A DNA stretch of 64,000 nucleotides from Fulvimarina endophytica (GCF_003403015.1 NZ_QURL01000009.1:62001-126000), one strand, 5' to 3'. Positions 26,421 through 35,453 are shown, counted from the stretch's first letter. Numbers and translations: made by a program. The notes: a model not told the origin generated them from the letters alone.

Positions 26421-27192
26421 CGGTCTCGGCCGGCTGGCTGGATCGCTGGCGGTCGGCGGCTCGCGCCTCGCCGCTGGCGCTGCGGCGCAGATGCGCCGCC
26501 ACCCGGTGGCCTCGGCCGGCTCGGCCGTGTTCGGCGCCTTCTTCGTCTGGGTCGCGGCCAATGCCCTCTACGCCCAGACCGGCCATCATCCGGCCCCACT
26601 GGTCGCCACGCGCGGCATGCCCGCGCCGAGCCTCGACGCCGCGGCCGAACCCGATCCGATGGTGCGCGAGCTCCAGATGGCTCTGGCGACCGCCGGCCTC
26701 TACACCCGAACCATCGACGGGCGCTTCGGCTCGGGCACGAAGGACGCGATCGAGGCGTTCCAGCGCCAGAACGGTCTCGCCGTGACCGGAACGCCGACGC
26801 CCGATCTTCTCGACGCCGTCCGCAAGGTCGCCGTCGCATCGCTTCCCAGCCCCTCGCGCAAGCCGGCGGACTGGACCGATGCCGAGGAGCGCGAACTCCC
26901 GGAGACGAACGATGCCGGGCGCGGCGGGCGGGTGGTCGAGACGGCCGATTCGCTCTCCTCGATCATCGCGGGCGACGAAGCCGAGACCCTGCGCCGGGAC
27001 GAACTCGTGAAGAAGATCCAGACCGGCCTGACGGCGATCAGCGTCGCCGATCTCAGCGCCGACGGCATCGCCGGGGCAAGGACCCGGGCGGCGATCGAGA
27101 AGTTCGAGATGCTGGAAGGCATGGACGTGACCGGCGAGCCTCGCCCCGAGCTCCTGGAGCAGCTCATCCGCATCGGCGCTCTGCCGGGGTGA
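26362..27192 (+). CDS. membrane-anchored peptidoglycan-binding domain protein
   Basis: This 276-residue protein has one N-terminal transmembrane helix at about 49-71, then two peptidoglycan_binding_1-like repeats at about 99-143 (LQMALATAGLYTRTIDGRFGSGTKDAIEAFQ) and about 218-270 (IQTGLTAISVADLSADGIAGARTRAAIEKFE). No catalytic domain is seen. Its ATG lies 59 nt inside the preceding kinase gene in another frame, so the pair is translationally linked. It may relay or anchor a cell-wall signal connected with that kinase, which is inference. An ATG at 26395 is an alternative start. Confidence 0.8.
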   Translation: MPAKARTTVSPMQRSAGRLDGLGRLAGSLAVGGSRLAAGAAAQMRRHPVASAGSAVFGAFFVWVAANALYAQTGHHPAPLVATRGMPAPSLDAAAEPDPMVRELQMALATAGLYTRTIDGRFGSGTKDAIEAFQRQNGLAVTGTPTPDLLDAVRKVAVASLPSPSRKPADWTDAEERELPETNDAGRGGRVVETADSLSSIIAGDEAETLRRDELVKKIQTGLTAISVADLSADGIAGARTRAAIEKFEMLEGMDVTGEPRPELLEQLIRIGALPG

Positions 27193-27302
27193 ACCCGGAT
27201 CGATCGGCGCTCCACGGGATCGTGGGCATACCGTCGCCGGGCCCCGAGATCGGGCCCGCCGCGCCTGTCCTTCGGGCGGCGCGGCTGGTATAGGCTCGCC
27301 CC

Positions 27303-27635
27303 ATGCGGATCACCTCGGAACTCTTCGTCGCCCAGCTCGTGCGGCGTGTATTCAACGATGGCGGCTTTGCCGCGGTCGAGCGAAAGGGCGCGGCCTCGGC
27401 GGGCGCGATCTTCGTGACCTGCCGCGACCGGCAGGGCCGTGTGATCCTCCATGCCCCGGCCATTCAGAGCCTCGTCGAGAACGGCGACGGCCGGGCCTTC
27501 ATGCGCGAGGAGATCGCCGACGAGGAGGCGCTGCGGACCCGTTTCGAGCGCGAGGCGCGGTTCGATCCCGATTTCTGGCTCGTCGAGATCGAGACCGATG
27601 CGCCCGAGACCTATCTGGACATCGTCGAGACCTGA
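27303..27635 (+). CDS. DUF1491 family protein
   Basis: This 110-residue soluble protein matches the DUF1491 pattern of alphaproteobacteria: MRITSELFVAQLVRRVFNDGGFAAVERKG, AGAIFVTCRDRQG, and a C-terminal FDPDFWLVEIE. The function is unknown. The gene follows the kinase/peptidoglycan-binding pair on the same strand after a 110-nt gap. Confidence 0.82.
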   Translation: MRITSELFVAQLVRRVFNDGGFAAVERKGAASAGAIFVTCRDRQGRVILHAPAIQSLVENGDGRAFMREEIADEEALRTRFEREARFDPDFWLVEIETDAPETYLDIVET

Positions 27636-27994
27636 GAGCTTCGTCTCGTCTCGCGCCCCTGCGGCGCGGCGACGGGCGGGACCGTTGGCCGCGGACGCGC
27701 GACGGCCTTGTTCATGCCATCTGTCTGCCGCAGAAGGCGGGCCTTAATCGCGGGCGCCCGAACCGGACCGGCATGAGCGGATGTTTCACATGAAACGGGC
27801 CGATGCGCGCAAGGACCGGTTTTCGGTTGCTCCGCTGCCTTGTTATAGACCCTCATGGACGAGATCCGTTCTAAAGACCGGGTGATGGACCCGGCGCTCG
27901 CCCGCGAACGCGGTTTCGCCACGAGGATGATTCGGCCGTTCCCGGCGGTCAGGCTTTCGCCCGCCCGGGCTTCATTCCGATCGAAGGAGGTTCG
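27636..27994. other. gene-free gap containing the parS-like site
   Basis: No convincing ORF is seen in this 359-nt gap. Besides the parS-like 16-mer it must contain the promoter of the AsmA gene. A minus-strand frame reading MNKAVARPRP at about 27712 lacks an RBS and was not accepted. Confidence 0.45.
27782..27797. other. parS-like centromere site
   Basis: TGTTTCACATGAAACG matches the ParB-binding parS consensus TGTTTCACGTGAAACA at 14 of 16 positions, differing at one central base and the last base. It lies in the 359-nt gap between DUF1491 and AsmA. It is the only such match I found in the window. ParB tolerates some deviation, but the central change lowers confidence. Confidence 0.45.
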
Positions 27995-29860
27995 ATGCGT
28001 CCAAGACCCCTGAAACGCCGATGGATCTGGGGGATCGGAAGCCTCGTCGCCCTCGCCGCGCTCATCGTTCTCCTGCCCCGCTTCGTCCTCGCATCCGACG
28101 GGGCGCGCGCCGAACTCGTCCAGCGGATCGAGACCTTGACGGGCGAGCCGGCGGCGATCTCGGGTCCGGTCGAATTCGACCTGTTTCCGCGCGCCCGGCT
28201 CGTGGCCGACCGCATCGCCATCGGCACGGCCGCCGAGACGCGGATCGAGCGCATCATCGCCGATTTCGATCCGATCGACGCGCTCTTCGGCGAGGCCCGG
28301 ATCTCGCGCATCGTCCTCGTGCGCCCCGAACGCGACGGCGCGTCCGTCCCGCCCGCCGATCCGGCCGGCACAGGGGCCGTCGCCGGCCCGGAGCGGCGAG
28401 CCCGCGATTCGGCGGCCTTCGTCGCCGACCTTGCGGAACTCGCGCGCGGTGCGATCGACCGTCTCGACGATCTGCAGATCCTCGTCATCCGCAACGGCAT
28501 CTGGCGCTCGAGCGAGGAGACGTTCGGGCCGAACGGGATCAGCAATGCCAATCTGACCATCACCCGCGCCTCCAATCTGAGCGCCTTCCAGATGGTGGGC
28601 GACTTCGTGTGGAACGGCGTTCCGGCGACTATGGAGATGAATCTCGCCTCCACCCAGCGCCTGAAGGCCGGGCAGGAGAGCGCCGTCGACTTCGACCTGT
28701 CCTCCCCGACCCTCGATCTGAATTTCGAGGGCCAGGTAGCCTTCGATCCCGCGCCGACCCTTCTCGGCAGATTCGAGGCCAGGGGCGATTCCTTTGCGCG
28801 CACGGCGGCCTGGCTGTCGGATACGCGCACCGAGATCCCCGATCTCGGTGCGGTGTCGCTCACGGGCAGTCTCGTCCTCGAAGGGCGCATGCTCGCCGTG
28901 AACGATGCCGAATTGCGCGTGGCCGGCAGCGCCGGGCGCGGGGCGCTCGAATACGATCTCGATCGCGACCATGTGGACGGAACCCTCGCCTTCTCGACCC
29001 TCGACCTGACGCCGATCGCCGAGGCGATCGTGCCGCTCCCGAGCGGGCCGTTCGGCATGATGCGCCCGATCAATGTGGATTTCGCCTCGACGGCCGATCT
29101 CGCCCTGCGGCTTTCGGCCGACGAGGCCCGCTTCGGCTCGCTCGCCTTCGCCAATATGGCTGCCGTCCTCACCGTCGGCGGGGGATCGGTCGGTCTCGAA
29201 CTCGGCGATGCCTCCTTCTATGGCGGACGCGCCTATGGACGCCTGTCGCTTTCGGGCGGCGCCGATCCGGTCCTGTCGGGCGAACTGAACGGCTCGGGCG
29301 TCGATCTCGGCGCGGTCTCCAACGCCTTCGGAACGCCGGTGCTCGTCCTTTCGGGCAATGGCCGGGTCGGGGCGAACATTTCGGCGCCGGCCGAGGACTG
29401 GCGCACGATCGCAAGGAGCGCCGAGACGCAGCTGACCCTGTCTGCGGCCGATGGCAGCCTGTCGGGATTCGATCCCTCGGTCTTCGCCACCGCCGGCACC
29501 CGCTCGATCTATAGCGGCATCACGGGCGGCAGCCTTCCCTTCGAGGAGCTGAAGGCCGATCTGCGGGGCTACGGGACCGAGGTCACCGTGCGCTCCCTCA
29601 GCCTCGGCAATGCGAACGACCTCCTGGAAATGAGCGGCAGGGCCGACCCGGTGGAGGGCCGGATCGCCCTCGACGGGCGCTCGCGAAGCCTTCCCCAGAC
29701 CGCTTCGAGCGGAACGAGGAGCGGCGAGTTCACCGCCCCGAAACCAATTTCGTTCAAGGTGGAGGGAGTTTGGCCCGATCTGCGTGTCGTCACGGACGGG
29801 CCGGCGGCCTCGCCCAGCGATGCGTCCGGCATCGCGGCCGGAGGGTCCGCCGCACCCTGA
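27995..29860 (+). CDS. AsmA family envelope protein
   Basis: This 621-residue protein has one N-terminal membrane helix at about 10-32, then a long beta-rich periplasmic region. It starts with the AsmA pattern RIETLTGEPAAISGPVEFDLFPRARLVADRIAIG and ends with an AsmA_2-like segment (SGITGGSLPFEELKADLRGYGTEVTVRSLSLGNAN). AsmA-like proteins are now seen as bridge-type lipid carriers between inner and outer membrane. The start at 27995 has the strong RBS AAGGAGG. A secreted protein gene follows after 22 nt, so an operon is likely. The parS-like site lies about 200 nt upstream. Confidence 0.88.
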   Translation: MRPRPLKRRWIWGIGSLVALAALIVLLPRFVLASDGARAELVQRIETLTGEPAAISGPVEFDLFPRARLVADRIAIGTAAETRIERIIADFDPIDALFGEARISRIVLVRPERDGASVPPADPAGTGAVAGPERRARDSAAFVADLAELARGAIDRLDDLQILVIRNGIWRSSEETFGPNGISNANLTITRASNLSAFQMVGDFVWNGVPATMEMNLASTQRLKAGQESAVDFDLSSPTLDLNFEGQVAFDPAPTLLGRFEARGDSFARTAAWLSDTRTEIPDLGAVSLTGSLVLEGRMLAVNDAELRVAGSAGRGALEYDLDRDHVDGTLAFSTLDLTPIAEAIVPLPSGPFGMMRPINVDFASTADLALRLSADEARFGSLAFANMAAVLTVGGGSVGLELGDASFYGGRAYGRLSLSGGADPVLSGELNGSGVDLGAVSNAFGTPVLVLSGNGRVGANISAPAEDWRTIARSAETQLTLSAADGSLSGFDPSVFATAGTRSIYSGITGGSLPFEELKADLRGYGTEVTVRSLSLGNANDLLEMSGRADPVEGRIALDGRSRSLPQTASSGTRSGEFTAPKPISFKVEGVWPDLRVVTDGPAASPSDASGIAAGGSAAP

Positions 29861-29882
29861 TCTCACAAAAGGCTGCCGCGTC

Positions 29883-31055
29883 ATGCCTCGCTCAACGTCC
29901 CTCGTCGTCCTCGCCGCCGCCGGGCTGATCCTGCAGGTTTCGACGCAGGCCTCCGCCCGCAACGCCCCGCCCGCCGCCTGCGCCATCGCCTTCCACGATG
30001 CGCTGAAGGGCGAGGCGAGGGCGCGCTTCGAGGCGATCGCGCCGATCCGGAAGGCGATCGCGACGGGCAGGTCGGCCCCGGTGCCAGCATCGGCGGCGAC
30101 GGGCACGGTCTCGCGCTTCGTCTTCGATCCGCCCCGGGTGCGCCGGGACAAGGAGGAGATGCGCGCCCTCAAGACGGCCGGCGATCTTCTGAAGAGCGCG
30201 GGGCGGCCGGAATGGTCGGCGAGCGCCAACAGCCGGTGGATCGTCGATCGCGTGATCGCCGATCTCACCGATTTCATGGATCAGGACGTGACGCCCTTCA
30301 TGTGCGGCGGTGTCGAGACCTATGTCGCGACGCTGGAAGCCTATCTCGATCGCATCGAGGGGCCGCAGCCGGCGGCGTTGGCCGGGCTCGTTTCGGCTCA
30401 GAGCGAGCGCGCCGGAAAGAGCCTTGCCGCGGCGAAGGCCGCGATGCGCCCCGTGCCGCTTCCGACCTATGCGCCCGAATACCGCCCGATCGCCGTTCTC
30501 GACGGGACGACGACCGAGGGCGCCCCGGTGACGGTGGAACTGAGGCGCGGCATGGGGCCGGAGATCCCTGGCCGCGACCTGACGCGCCCGGCCGCCCCGA
30601 GCGCCGCGCAGGAGGTCTTCGGCCCCCCGTTCGACCCGGCCCTGCCGCCCAAGCGTCCCATGGCGCCGCCGCCGCTCGCGAGCGAGCGCGACCGAATCGC
30701 GGCGATCAACGCCCTCATGTCGCTGGCTCGGGACGGCGGGTTCCTGCCCGAGCGCTCCTCCATGCTTCAGGGGCCGGCCGCCGGTGTGGCCGGCAGGCCC
30801 GTCCTCGCGAGGCTTTCGGCGGCGAAGGGCGCTCTCGACCTGCGCGCGGCCGGCTCGGCTCCCGATCCGGTCGCCTATCGCGGTCTCGTCGAGGCTCTCT
30901 CGGATATCGAACTCGTCGATCATCTCGCCCATGCCGAGAGCGAAGGTCCGAGGCAGGACCCCTTGCTCGCATCGGTGCGCGCGACCTTCGAGGCGATCCT
31001 CGTCGCCCAGAAGACGGCCGTCCGCTCGGAAATCGAGACCGCGCAATCGCAATAG
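29883..31055 (+). CDS. exported hypothetical protein (390 aa)
   Basis: The product starts with a signal peptide (MPRSTSLVVLAAAGLILQVSTQASA) and is otherwise hydrophilic, with two Cys (ACAIAF, FMCGGVE), a helical region around 85-170 and a Pro-rich middle at about 200-270. I recognise no family. The ATG at 29883 follows AAAAGG and is chosen because the signal peptide begins there; the longer frame is upstream leader. It lies 22 nt after the AsmA gene, suggesting a periplasmic partner. Confidence 0.72.
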   Translation: MPRSTSLVVLAAAGLILQVSTQASARNAPPAACAIAFHDALKGEARARFEAIAPIRKAIATGRSAPVPASAATGTVSRFVFDPPRVRRDKEEMRALKTAGDLLKSAGRPEWSASANSRWIVDRVIADLTDFMDQDVTPFMCGGVETYVATLEAYLDRIEGPQPAALAGLVSAQSERAGKSLAAAKAAMRPVPLPTYAPEYRPIAVLDGTTTEGAPVTVELRRGMGPEIPGRDLTRPAAPSAAQEVFGPPFDPALPPKRPMAPPPLASERDRIAAINALMSLARDGGFLPERSSMLQGPAAGVAGRPVLARLSAAKGALDLRAAGSAPDPVAYRGLVEALSDIELVDHLAHAESEGPRQDPLLASVRATFEAILVAQKTAVRSEIETAQSQ

Positions 31056-31213
31056 CGCGATCCGGTCGCGGCAGGGCATCCTCCTCGCGCGCCGGCCGAT
31101 ATCTCTGCCCAGACATCTCGCGCCGTGCCCGGACCGATGGTTCGGGCAGCGGTTCGGCGCGGACACGATCATTCTTCGAGGTCCTTGTATCCGCCTCCTA
31201 TGATTTCCATTTA

Positions 31214-31229
31214 CCATCCACTTGGATGG
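31214..31229. promoter_or_regulatory. candidate operator of the ribbon-helix-helix gene
   Basis: CCATCC-ACTT-GGATGG is a perfect inverted repeat with 6-bp arms, extended by TTTA on the left and TAAA on the right. It ends 4 nt before the AAGGAG ribosome-binding site of the RHH gene. RHH proteins typically bind such repeats and repress their own operon. Confidence 0.5.
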
Positions 31230-31245
31230 ATAAAGGAGTTTCAGG

Positions 31246-31665
31246 ATGCCGAGGCGTGCGAAGGACGGGGCGGGTTCCTCGTCCGAAAGCGAGAAGATCA
31301 CGATCAATCTCGGCCCGGTCGATCTCGGCCGGATCGATCTTCTGGTGGAGGAAGGCTTCTATGCCAACCGCACCGATCTCATCCGCACCGCCATCCGCAA
31401 CCAGATTGCGCGCCACGAGGATGCGCTGAAGCAGAGCGTCGAGCGCCGCAGCCTCGATCTCGGTCTTCGCCGCTTCACGCGGCGCGATCTCGAAGCCGTC
31501 GTCGAGGCCGGCGAACGCCTGCGGATCGAGGTTCTCGGCCTTGCCGTGATCGATCCGGACGTGCCGCCCGAACTTGCAGCGGACGCCATCGCCTCCCTGC
31601 GTGTCCTCGGCGCGCTCCAGGCCTCAGCCGGTGTGAAGTCCGCCTTGAAGGACCGCATGGCCTGA
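31246..31665 (+). CDS. CopG-type ribbon-helix-helix regulator
   Basis: This 139-residue protein has a ribbon-helix-helix fold at about 16-60: KITINLGPVDLGRIDLLVEEGFYANRTDLIRTAIRNQI. The beta strand KITINLG would contact DNA. The C-terminal half (about 75-139) is helical and unlike known toxin-binding regions. No toxin gene is adjacent; instead a PHB-depolymerase-like esterase follows after 70 nt on the same strand. It is a likely autorepressor through the inverted repeat just upstream of its RBS (AAGGAG). It could be taken for an antitoxin, but the partner argues against that. Confidence 0.82.
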   Translation: MPRRAKDGAGSSSESEKITINLGPVDLGRIDLLVEEGFYANRTDLIRTAIRNQIARHEDALKQSVERRSLDLGLRRFTRRDLEAVVEAGERLRIEVLGLAVIDPDVPPELAADAIASLRVLGALQASAGVKSALKDRMA

Positions 31666-31735
31666 CGACCGCCATTTGCGCCGGATGCTTGATCCGGTGC
31701 CTCAGACATCAGCCAGACATCAGGAAGAACCGCCC

Positions 31736-32845
31736 ATGACCTCGTTTTCCGGCATCGACATGACCGAAGTGACGCGCCTGACGCGCCAGGGACGGCTGAA
31801 GGAGGCGATGGCGCTCCTGAAAGGTTCGGCCGCCGCCCCCGAGACGCCCCGGCCGGAAACTCTCCGTCCCGAGGCGCGGCCGGGTGCTGCCGGGCCTTCG
31901 ACCCGCGAAGAACTGCGGCGGACCGGGACGCGCACCGCCCGGCCGAACCGGGCCGAGCGGGCTGGCGCCGGGTCCGTGGCGCCTGAGCGTTTCGCGGAGC
32001 ATCAGTTTCGCTGCGAGGCCGGAAGCCGGCCCTACAGGCTCTATGTTCCGGCCTCTCTCGACGAGCGGCATGAACCCGTGCCCCTCCTCGTCATGCTGCA
32101 TGGCTGCACCCAGTCGCCGGACGATTTCGCGCGCGGCACTCGGATGAACACGCTTGCCGAACGGGACGGTTTCCTCGTCCTCTATCCCGGCCAGACGAAG
32201 TCGGCGAACATGTCGAAGTGCTGGAACTGGTTCTCGCCGGCGGACCAGCGGCGCGGCACCGGCGAACCGGCGATCATCGCGGGCATGGTGCGCGAGGTGA
32301 TGGCGAACCATGCCGTCGACCCGGCCCGCGTCTTCGCCGCCGGGCTCTCGGCTGGTGGTGCGGCGGCGGCGATCCTCGGCCAGAATTATCCCGATCTCTT
32401 CGCCGCGATCGGCGTCCATTCGGGCCTTGCCTGCGGAGCGGCGAAGGACATGCCCTCGGCCTTCGCGGCCATGAAGGGGCAGGGGGCGGGCCCGGGCGGG
32501 GGACGGGCGATCCCGGCCATCGTCTTCCAGGGCTCGGCCGACACGACCGTCGCGCCGGCCAATGCCGGGCGCGTCGGCGCCCAAGCGCTCGGCGGCGCCA
32601 GAACCACGCAGCACACTGAGACCGGACGCTCGCCGGGCGGCGTCTCCTATACCCGGATCGTCCACCAGGCGCCCGAGGTCAGGCGTCCGCTGCTCGAGAC
32701 CTGGACGATCGTGGGCCTCGGCCATGCCTGGTCGGGCGGCAGTGCGGACGGCACCTATACGGACCCGAAAGGACCCGATGCGAGCGCGGAGATGATCCGC
32801 TTCTTCGGCGAAGTCGCGGGGGCGCCGCTCGGTTCGACGCAATGA
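31736..32845 (+). CDS. PHB depolymerase family esterase
   Basis: This 369-residue alpha/beta hydrolase of the PHB-depolymerase (esterase PHB) family has the oxyanion-hole segment LHGCTQSPDDFARGT at about 121-135, the nucleophile Ser205 in GLSAGG, an acidic residue in GSADTTV near 270 and the histidine in GLGHAWSGG near 336. A conserved CWNWF segment follows at about 162-166. The N-terminal 85 residues are Pro/Arg-rich and not a signal peptide, so it acts inside the cell, probably on polyhydroxyalkanoate or another polyester or ester. It sits 70 nt after the RHH regulator and is probably controlled by it. Confidence 0.87.
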   Translation: MTSFSGIDMTEVTRLTRQGRLKEAMALLKGSAAAPETPRPETLRPEARPGAAGPSTREELRRTGTRTARPNRAERAGAGSVAPERFAEHQFRCEAGSRPYRLYVPASLDERHEPVPLLVMLHGCTQSPDDFARGTRMNTLAERDGFLVLYPGQTKSANMSKCWNWFSPADQRRGTGEPAIIAGMVREVMANHAVDPARVFAAGLSAGGAAAAILGQNYPDLFAAIGVHSGLACGAAKDMPSAFAAMKGQGAGPGGGRAIPAIVFQGSADTTVAPANAGRVGAQALGGARTTQHTETGRSPGGVSYTRIVHQAPEVRRPLLETWTIVGLGHAWSGGSADGTYTDPKGPDASAEMIRFFGEVAGAPLGSTQ

Positions 32846-32897
32846 TCCCGGGCTCGCGAAGCGCGTCGAGATCGTCCCCATCGTTGGGCGGCGCCCG

Positions 32898-33293
32898 TCA
32901 TCGGTAGAAGAAGCAGCGCCCGACCTTCTGAGGCGGCACACGTCCCGCCTTCAGATCGGCGAGTTGAGGAAGATTGAGCCCCGCGCCACCGGTCACCCGA
33001 TCAATGACGGCCTTGCTGGCCGGCGTCTCGTAGGCGCTCGTGGAGAGCGAGACATATCCATTCCCCGCTCGAACCATTCCGGGGACCAGGACGCAGAAGT
33101 AGCTGTCACGGGTACCTCTCATAATCCAGCCCGCACGCCCGCCACGACTTTTGGTCATCGGACTGATCTGATACCCCTTCGCGGCAAGTTCCGGAAAGGA
33201 GGCGGCACTGGCAGTGCCGGGGAGCATCGCGGCGGCAAGGCCGATCGCTGCTGTCAGTCCAAGGCTGGTCGGGATGGCTCGAAACGCATGCAT
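32898..33293 (-). CDS. exported hypothetical protein (131 aa)
   Basis: The protein has a clear signal peptide (SLGLTAAIGLAAAMLPGTASA) and a small mature domain with two Cys (SYFCVLVPG and GRCFFYR), possibly disulfide-linked. FPELAAKGYQI and GTRDSYFCVL give it a compact secreted look. I do not recognise the family. It is a single gene, converging with the PHB-depolymerase gene and diverging from the ornithine-cyclodeaminase-like gene. Base use is less GC-extreme than its neighbours, as the more AT-rich 33290-33430 stretch also shows. Confidence 0.7.
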   Translation of the reverse strand: MHAFRAIPTSLGLTAAIGLAAAMLPGTASAASFPELAAKGYQISPMTKSRGGRAGWIMRGTRDSYFCVLVPGMVRAGNGYVSLSTSAYETPASKAVIDRVTGGAGLNLPQLADLKAGRVPPQKVGRCFFYR

Positions 33294-33434
33294 CGGTCGG
33301 GTTCTCCGTCGCTTCCGTCAGGACAAGACAAGTCAGGTATCGCTGCGCGAGTTTATGGCAACCCAAGATGTAATTGCCGGCGGAGTCAGGTGCGCTCGAA
33401 CCGGACCCCACCAACGAACAGGCGGTTTTAAGCG

Positions 33435-34370
33435 ATGAAGATACTGACCCGCGACGAGACGATTTCGGCGCTGCCCTTCGACGGACTGATCCCGGCTCTC
33501 GATGCGGGGTTTCGTGACACAATCGAGGCGCCGCTGCGCCATCATCACTCGCTGGCCAACGATGACGCGCCCGACGATACGCTGCTCCTGATGCCGGCCT
33601 GGGCGGCGAGCGGCTGGGGCGGCGTGAAGCTCGTCAACGTGCATCCGGGCAATGGGGCGCTCGGGCGTCCGGCCGTCACCGCGACCTATATCCTCTTCGA
33701 CCGGGAGACCGGCGAGCACGTTCTGATGCTCGACGGGGGCGAACTCACCGCCCGGCGCACCGTCGCGGCCTCTGCCCTTGCCGCCAAGCGCCTGGCGCGG
33801 CCGGACAGCCGCCGGCTTCTTCTCGTGGGGGCCGGGCGCATCGGCTCGGCGAGCCCCCATGCCTTCAGGTCCGTGCTGCCGATCGAGACGGTGGAGGTGT
33901 GGAACCGGAGCGCCGAGGGCGCCGAGAGGCTGGTCGACCAGCTTCGGGAGGAGGGGTTCGACGCTCGTCCCGCACCCGATCTCGCCGAAGCGGTCGGGCG
34001 CGCCGACATCGTCTCCTGCGCGACGCTTGCGAGCGAGCCGATCCTGAAGGGCGAATGGCTGCGGCCGGGCCAGCACGTCGATCTGATCGGCAGCTTCCGG
34101 CCGGACATGCGCGAGGCGGACGACGAGGTGATGCGCCGGGCCCGCGTCTTCATCGACACCGACCATGCCCGCAAGGAGTGCGGGGATATCCGCACTCCGA
34201 TCGAGACCGGCGTCCTCGCCGAGGAGGATATCGCCGGCACGCTGGTCGATCTGTGCCGCGCGGACGCCTATCCGCGCGCCTGCGAAGACGAGATCACCCT
34301 GTTCAAGGGCGTGGGATCGGCGATCGAGGACCTGAGCGCGGCGATCCTCGCCGCCCGGGAGGTTCTCTGA
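33435..34370 (+). CDS. ornithine cyclodeaminase/mu-crystallin family protein
   Basis: This 311-residue NAD(P)-dependent protein of the OCD/mu-crystallin family has the substrate-side GGVKLVNVHPGN with Lys65, the TARRTVAASALAAKRLARPDS segment and the dinucleotide motif LLLVGAGRIGSAS at about 128-140. Relatives include ornithine cyclodeaminase, delta1-pyrroline-2-carboxylate reductase and alanine dehydrogenase-like enzymes. Sequence alone does not decide between deaminase and imino-acid reductase; bacterial members of this size are often the reductase. No proline or opine gene is adjacent. Confidence 0.85.
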   Translation: MKILTRDETISALPFDGLIPALDAGFRDTIEAPLRHHHSLANDDAPDDTLLLMPAWAASGWGGVKLVNVHPGNGALGRPAVTATYILFDRETGEHVLMLDGGELTARRTVAASALAAKRLARPDSRRLLLVGAGRIGSASPHAFRSVLPIETVEVWNRSAEGAERLVDQLREEGFDARPAPDLAEAVGRADIVSCATLASEPILKGEWLRPGQHVDLIGSFRPDMREADDEVMRRARVFIDTDHARKECGDIRTPIETGVLAEEDIAGTLVDLCRADAYPRACEDEITLFKGVGSAIEDLSAAILAAREVL

Positions 34371-34397
34371 ACCGCCGGCTCGCCGCCGACGGGGGCG

Positions 34398-35246
34398 TCA
34401 GTCCTCGCGGGGCGTGCCGTCCACGTCCTCGACGAGCTCGGCGCCGCGCTCCTGCTTCTTCAGCTCTTCGAGATCCGGCATCGACATGATGTTGTAGCCC
34501 GAATCCACGTAGTGGATCTCTCCGGTCACGCCATTGGAGAGATTGGAGGTGAGATAGACGGCGGCGCCGCCGACCTGGGCGATGGTGGTGTTGCGGCGAA
34601 GGGGCGAATTGCGGCGCTGGTAGTTGAACATCAGCCGCGCATCGGAGACGCCGGCACCGGCGAGGGTGCGGACGGGACCGGCGGAGATCGCGTTGACGCG
34701 GATGTCGCGCGGGCCGTAATCGGCCGCCAGATAGCGCACGGAGGCCTCGAGCGCGGCTTTCGCGACGCCCATGACGTTGTAGTTCGGCATCACGCGGGTC
34801 GAGCCGCCATAGGTCATGGTGATCATCGAGCCGCCATTGTTCATGAGATCGGCGGCGCGGCGGGCGATCTCGGTGAACGAGAAGCAGGAGACGACCATGG
34901 TGCGCGTGAAGTTCTCGCGCGAGGTGTCGGCGTAAAGGCCCTTCAGCTCGTTGCGGTCCGAGAAGGCGATGGCGTGGATGATGAAGTCGATGCCGCCCCA
35001 TTCGCTCTTCAGATCGGAGAAGACCTGGTCGACCGTGGCGATATCCTCGACGTCGCAGGGCAGGATGAGCTTCGAGCCGATCTGGTCGGCGAGCGGCTTG
35101 ACCCGGCGGCCGAAGGCGTCGCCCTGATAGGTGAGGGCGATCTCCGCGCCCTCGTCGGCAAGCGCCTTGGCCGCGCCCCATGCGATCGAGTTGTGGTTGG
35201 CGACGCCCATGACCAGGCCGCGCTTACCCTTCATCAAATCTGCCAT
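34398..35246 (-). CDS. fabI: enoyl-ACP reductase (NADH) FabI
   Basis: This 282-residue SDR-type enoyl-ACP reductase has GVANHNSIAWGAAKALADEGAEIALTY near the N-terminus. Its active-site residues are Tyr146, Tyr156 and Lys163, with the motif YNVMGVAKAALE, in the same numbering as E. coli FabI. It catalyses the last step of each fatty acid elongation cycle. The ATG at 35246 follows GAGGGA; a TTG three bases earlier is rejected. The C-terminus is extended by a charged tail (LKKQERGAELVEDVDG). It lies downstream of fabB and fabA on the same strand with a 207-nt gap, so it may have its own promoter. Confidence 0.95.
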   Translation of the reverse strand: MADLMKGKRGLVMGVANHNSIAWGAAKALADEGAEIALTYQGDAFGRRVKPLADQIGSKLILPCDVEDIATVDQVFSDLKSEWGGIDFIIHAIAFSDRNELKGLYADTSRENFTRTMVVSCFSFTEIARRAADLMNNGGSMITMTYGGSTRVMPNYNVMGVAKAALEASVRYLAADYGPRDIRVNAISAGPVRTLAGAGVSDARLMFNYQRRNSPLRRNTTIAQVGGAAVYLTSNLSNGVTGEIHYVDSGYNIMSMPDLEELKKQERGAELVEDVDGTPRED

Positions 35247-35453
35247 CAATCATCCCTCATGACCGGACTCGCGGTGGAGGCGAGGCGATCTCATTGCCTT
35301 GTCGAAAACGCCGGACCACTGAGCGAGCCGGGTACGGATCATGCTGCCGGCCGGAGCGCCGCGCATCCGACCGGACATGCAAGGGACGCTCCAACGTCTT
35401 GTTTCTACGCATCGTGCCGATCGAAGATCGTCTCCGATCGTCGGGCAGGTGCG

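Noticed and set aside
31246..31665. Antitoxin of a toxin-antitoxin pair
   Set aside because: The next gene is a 369-residue esterase, and no small toxin-like ORF is present on either side.
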